Source of the DNA: JAENVT01 sp043758005
GTDB lineage: Bacteria; Actinomycetota; Acidimicrobiia; Acidimicrobiales; Ilumatobacteraceae
Assembly: GCA_043758005.1 (NCBI GenBank)
Contig: JAYVOI010000072.1
Span: 1-5,970, forward strand
DNA length: 5,970 bases
Direction: 5' to 3'
Position 1 is the stretch's first letter. Each line of letters opens with the position of its first letter. The notes under the pieces are model-generated. The model saw nothing but the letters and a program-made list of their open reading frames with translations. It was not told the DNA's origin and made no database searches. The position numbers and the translations under genes are program-made. This document shows positions 4,592 through 5,970 of this stretch, piece after piece.

Positions 4592-5869
4592 TCAGCGTTG
4601 GGGGGTGCTGTCGATGACGACGGGGGTGCCGGCCAGCACGGTGTGGCGCACCTTGCCGTGCATGGTGCGACCCGCGTACGGCGTGTTGCGGCTCTTGCTG
4701 GCCAGCTTGGCCGGCACCACGGTCCACTCGGCAGCAGGGTCGAACACGACGACGTTGGCCGGCTCGCCGACATCGATCGGCCGCCCGTGACGATCACCCA
4801 ACCCGGCGATCGCGGCCGGCTTCCAGCTGAGCGCGGCAACGACATCGGCCAGCGGCATGTCGAGCTCGCTGATGGCCAAGGCCAACGCCGTCTCCAGTCC
4901 GAGCATGCCGGGAGGAGCTTGGTCGAGCGGGCTCTCCTTCGCCTCGGGCGGGTGGGGTGCATGGTCGGTGGCGATGGCATCGATCGTGCGGTCCGCCAGC
5001 CCGGCCTTGATCGCGGCGATGTCGGCAGCGGTTCGCAGTGGAGGATTGACCTTGTACACCGCGTCGTACCCGGAGAGCAGCTCGTCAGTGAGCGTGAAGT
5101 GGTGCGGAGTCGCCTCGGCTGTCACCGGTAGGCCGTCACGCTTGGCCGCGCGGACCAGTTCGACACTTCCCGCCGTCGAGAGGTGCAACAGGTGGATGCG
5201 GGCACCGGTGAGTCGCGCCAACTCGATGTCTCGGTGCACCATCAACTCTTCGGCGATCGCCGGCCAACCGGGTAGGCCGAGGTAGCTGCAACACGAGCCC
5301 TCGTGCATCACGGCGCCGTTGGTCAACGAGGCCACTTCGCAGTGCTGCGCCAGCGTGATGTCGAGGGCACGGGAATATTCAAGGGCATGGCGCATGAGTT
5401 GCGGATCTTGGACGCCGTTGCCGTCGTCGGTGAACAAGTGCACGCCGGCGGCAGCCAGTTCCCCGAACGGCGCGAGCGCCTTTCCCTCTCGATTCATCGT
5501 GATGCAGCCGGCCGGATGCACATCACACAGGCCGGCACGTCGTGCTTGAGCGCGTACGAATTCGACGACCGAGAGCGAATCCTGAGCGGGTTCGGTGTTC
5601 GGCATGGCCACGATCGCGGTGAACCCACCGAGTGCGGCGGCGCGGCTGCCGGTCTCGATCGTCTCGGCCTCCTCGCGACCGGGCTCACGCAGGTGTACGT
5701 GCAGATCAACGAAGCCGGGAGCCACGATGCATCCACCGGCGTCGAGGTTCACATCGCCGTCGAGCGAACTGGCCACCTCGACGATTCGTCCGTCCTCGAT
5801 GGCGACGTCGGCACGTCGCTGGCCGGTTTGATCCAACACGGTTCCGCCGCGAATGACGATGAGCGTCAC
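4592..5869 (-). CDS. pyrC: Dihydroorotase, class I
   Basis: Dihydroorotase closes N-carbamoyl-aspartate to dihydroorotate, the third step of de novo pyrimidine synthesis, in the cytoplasm. The 425-residue product is of normal length for the class I (Bacillus/Aquifex-like) enzymes. Metal and catalytic residues are all present: His57 and His59 with Arg61 in FVDLHVHLREPG, Asp149 in FTDDG, His176 in AQHCE, His229 in HLLHLSTAG, and Asp302 in ATDHAPH; ATPHHF and VNPPLR are also typical. Asp149 stands where class I enzymes have Asp in place of the carbamylated Lys of other classes. The C-terminus shows the amidohydrolase closing strand with GEPANVVVFDP and the SRNTPYAG motif. The GTG start overlaps the pyrB stop as GTGA, and a GAAGGGTGA ribosome binding site lies inside the end of pyrB, so translation is probably coupled. 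The following gene is not carA, so this pyr cluster ends here. Confidence 0.97.
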   Translation of the reverse strand: MTLIVIRGGTVLDQTGQRRADVAIEDGRIVEVASSLDGDVNLDAGGCIVAPGFVDLHVHLREPGREEAETIETGSRAAALGGFTAIVAMPNTEPAQDSLSVVEFVRAQARRAGLCDVHPAGCITMNREGKALAPFGELAAAGVHLFTDDGNGVQDPQLMRHALEYSRALDITLAQHCEVASLTNGAVMHEGSCCSYLGLPGWPAIAEELMVHRDIELARLTGARIHLLHLSTAGSVELVRAAKRDGLPVTAEATPHHFTLTDELLSGYDAVYKVNPPLRTAADIAAIKAGLADRTIDAIATDHAPHPPEAKESPLDQAPPGMLGLETALALAISELDMPLADVVAALSWKPAAIAGLGDRHGRPIDVGEPANVVVFDPAAEWTVVPAKLASKSRNTPYAGRTMHGKVRHTVLAGTPVVIDSTPQR

Positions 5870-5970
5870 GCTGATTCACCCTTCAGGTCGCTCCCCGAGC
5901 CGAGGAGGTGGAACAGCACGGCCATCCGCACGGCCACGCCGTTGGTGACCTGGTCGAGGATCACCGAGCC
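5866..5970 (-). CDS. pyrB: Aspartate carbamoyltransferase catalytic subunit, C-terminal end
   Basis: Only the last 34 codons are in the window; the gene continues past base 5970. The sequence SVILDQVTNGVAVRMAVLFH followed by LLGSGSDLKGESA matches the C-terminal helix conserved in bacterial aspartate carbamoyltransferases (QVTNGVAVRMAVL), the enzyme that makes N-carbamoyl-aspartate from carbamoyl phosphate and aspartate. The TGA stop (5868-5866) overlaps the pyrC start by 4 nt, the order expected of a pyrBC operon. Confidence 0.93.
   Translation of the reverse strand, partial: GSVILDQVTNGVAVRMAVLFHLLGSGSDLKGESA
5876..5884 (-). promoter_or_regulatory. pyrC ribosome binding site inside pyrB
   Basis: GAAGGGTGA on the minus strand lies 6 nt before the pyrC GTG, within the last codons of pyrB. 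Together with the overlapping stop and start it supports coupled translation and fixes the GTG as the pyrC start. Confidence 0.7.

Noticed and set aside
4408..4980. An upstream extension of the protease frame through the inverted repeat and into pyrC, giving a 345-residue protein.
   Set aside because: It overlaps pyrC on the same strand in another frame, the added residues show no domain, and a good ribosome binding site marks ATG 4407.

Overview
The window looks like a chromosomal segment of a high-GC actinobacterium. The sequence is GC-rich with strong G/C preference at third codon positions. GTG starts are used for secY, map and pyrC, and one gene has the promoter geometry of a leaderless transcript. 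The gene content and the adenylate kinase P-loop variant would suit an Ilumatobacter-like member of the Acidimicrobiia, but that placement is a guess from memory, not a search result.

Left part, plus strand (1-3252): the distal end of the spc ribosomal-protein operon. The order is rplO (3' part only), secY, adk, map, all on one strand with gaps of 37, 37 and 84 nt. These supply a 50S ribosomal protein, the SecYEG channel core, adenylate kinase and type I methionine aminopeptidase. The secY-adk and adk-map gaps each contain an imperfect hairpin. Neither adk nor map has a convincing Shine-Dalgarno sequence. A 28-codon open frame fills the adk-map gap and its stop overlaps the map GTG. In many bacteria infA follows map; here it does not, so the conserved operon ends or is broken at this point.

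Middle part (3253-4591): two convergent single genes, each encoding 154 residues. One (plus) encodes a two-knuckle CxxC zinc-ribbon-like segment fused to a glyoxalase/bleomycin-resistance (VOC) domain, and appears to be expressed from a leaderless promoter. The other (minus) encodes a small papain-like cysteine protease with a visible Cys-His-Asp triad. A nested hairpin between their 3' ends may be a two-way terminator.

Right part, minus strand (4592-5970): the end of a pyrimidine biosynthesis operon, with the 3' end of pyrB (aspartate carbamoyltransferase) overlapping pyrC (class I dihydroorotase) by 4 nt. Thirteen nucleotides past the pyrC stop lies the most striking non-coding element of the window. 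It is a 20-bp inverted repeat with a single bulged base, whose interior folds completely into two further hairpins, giving a three-way junction with no unpaired junction bases. It may be the pyr operon's 3' end structure, a structured RNA, or a palindromic mobile repeat.

No rRNA, tRNA, CRISPR array or insertion sequence was seen. Most of the window is conserved housekeeping; the unusual content lies in the intergenic structures and the two small middle genes.
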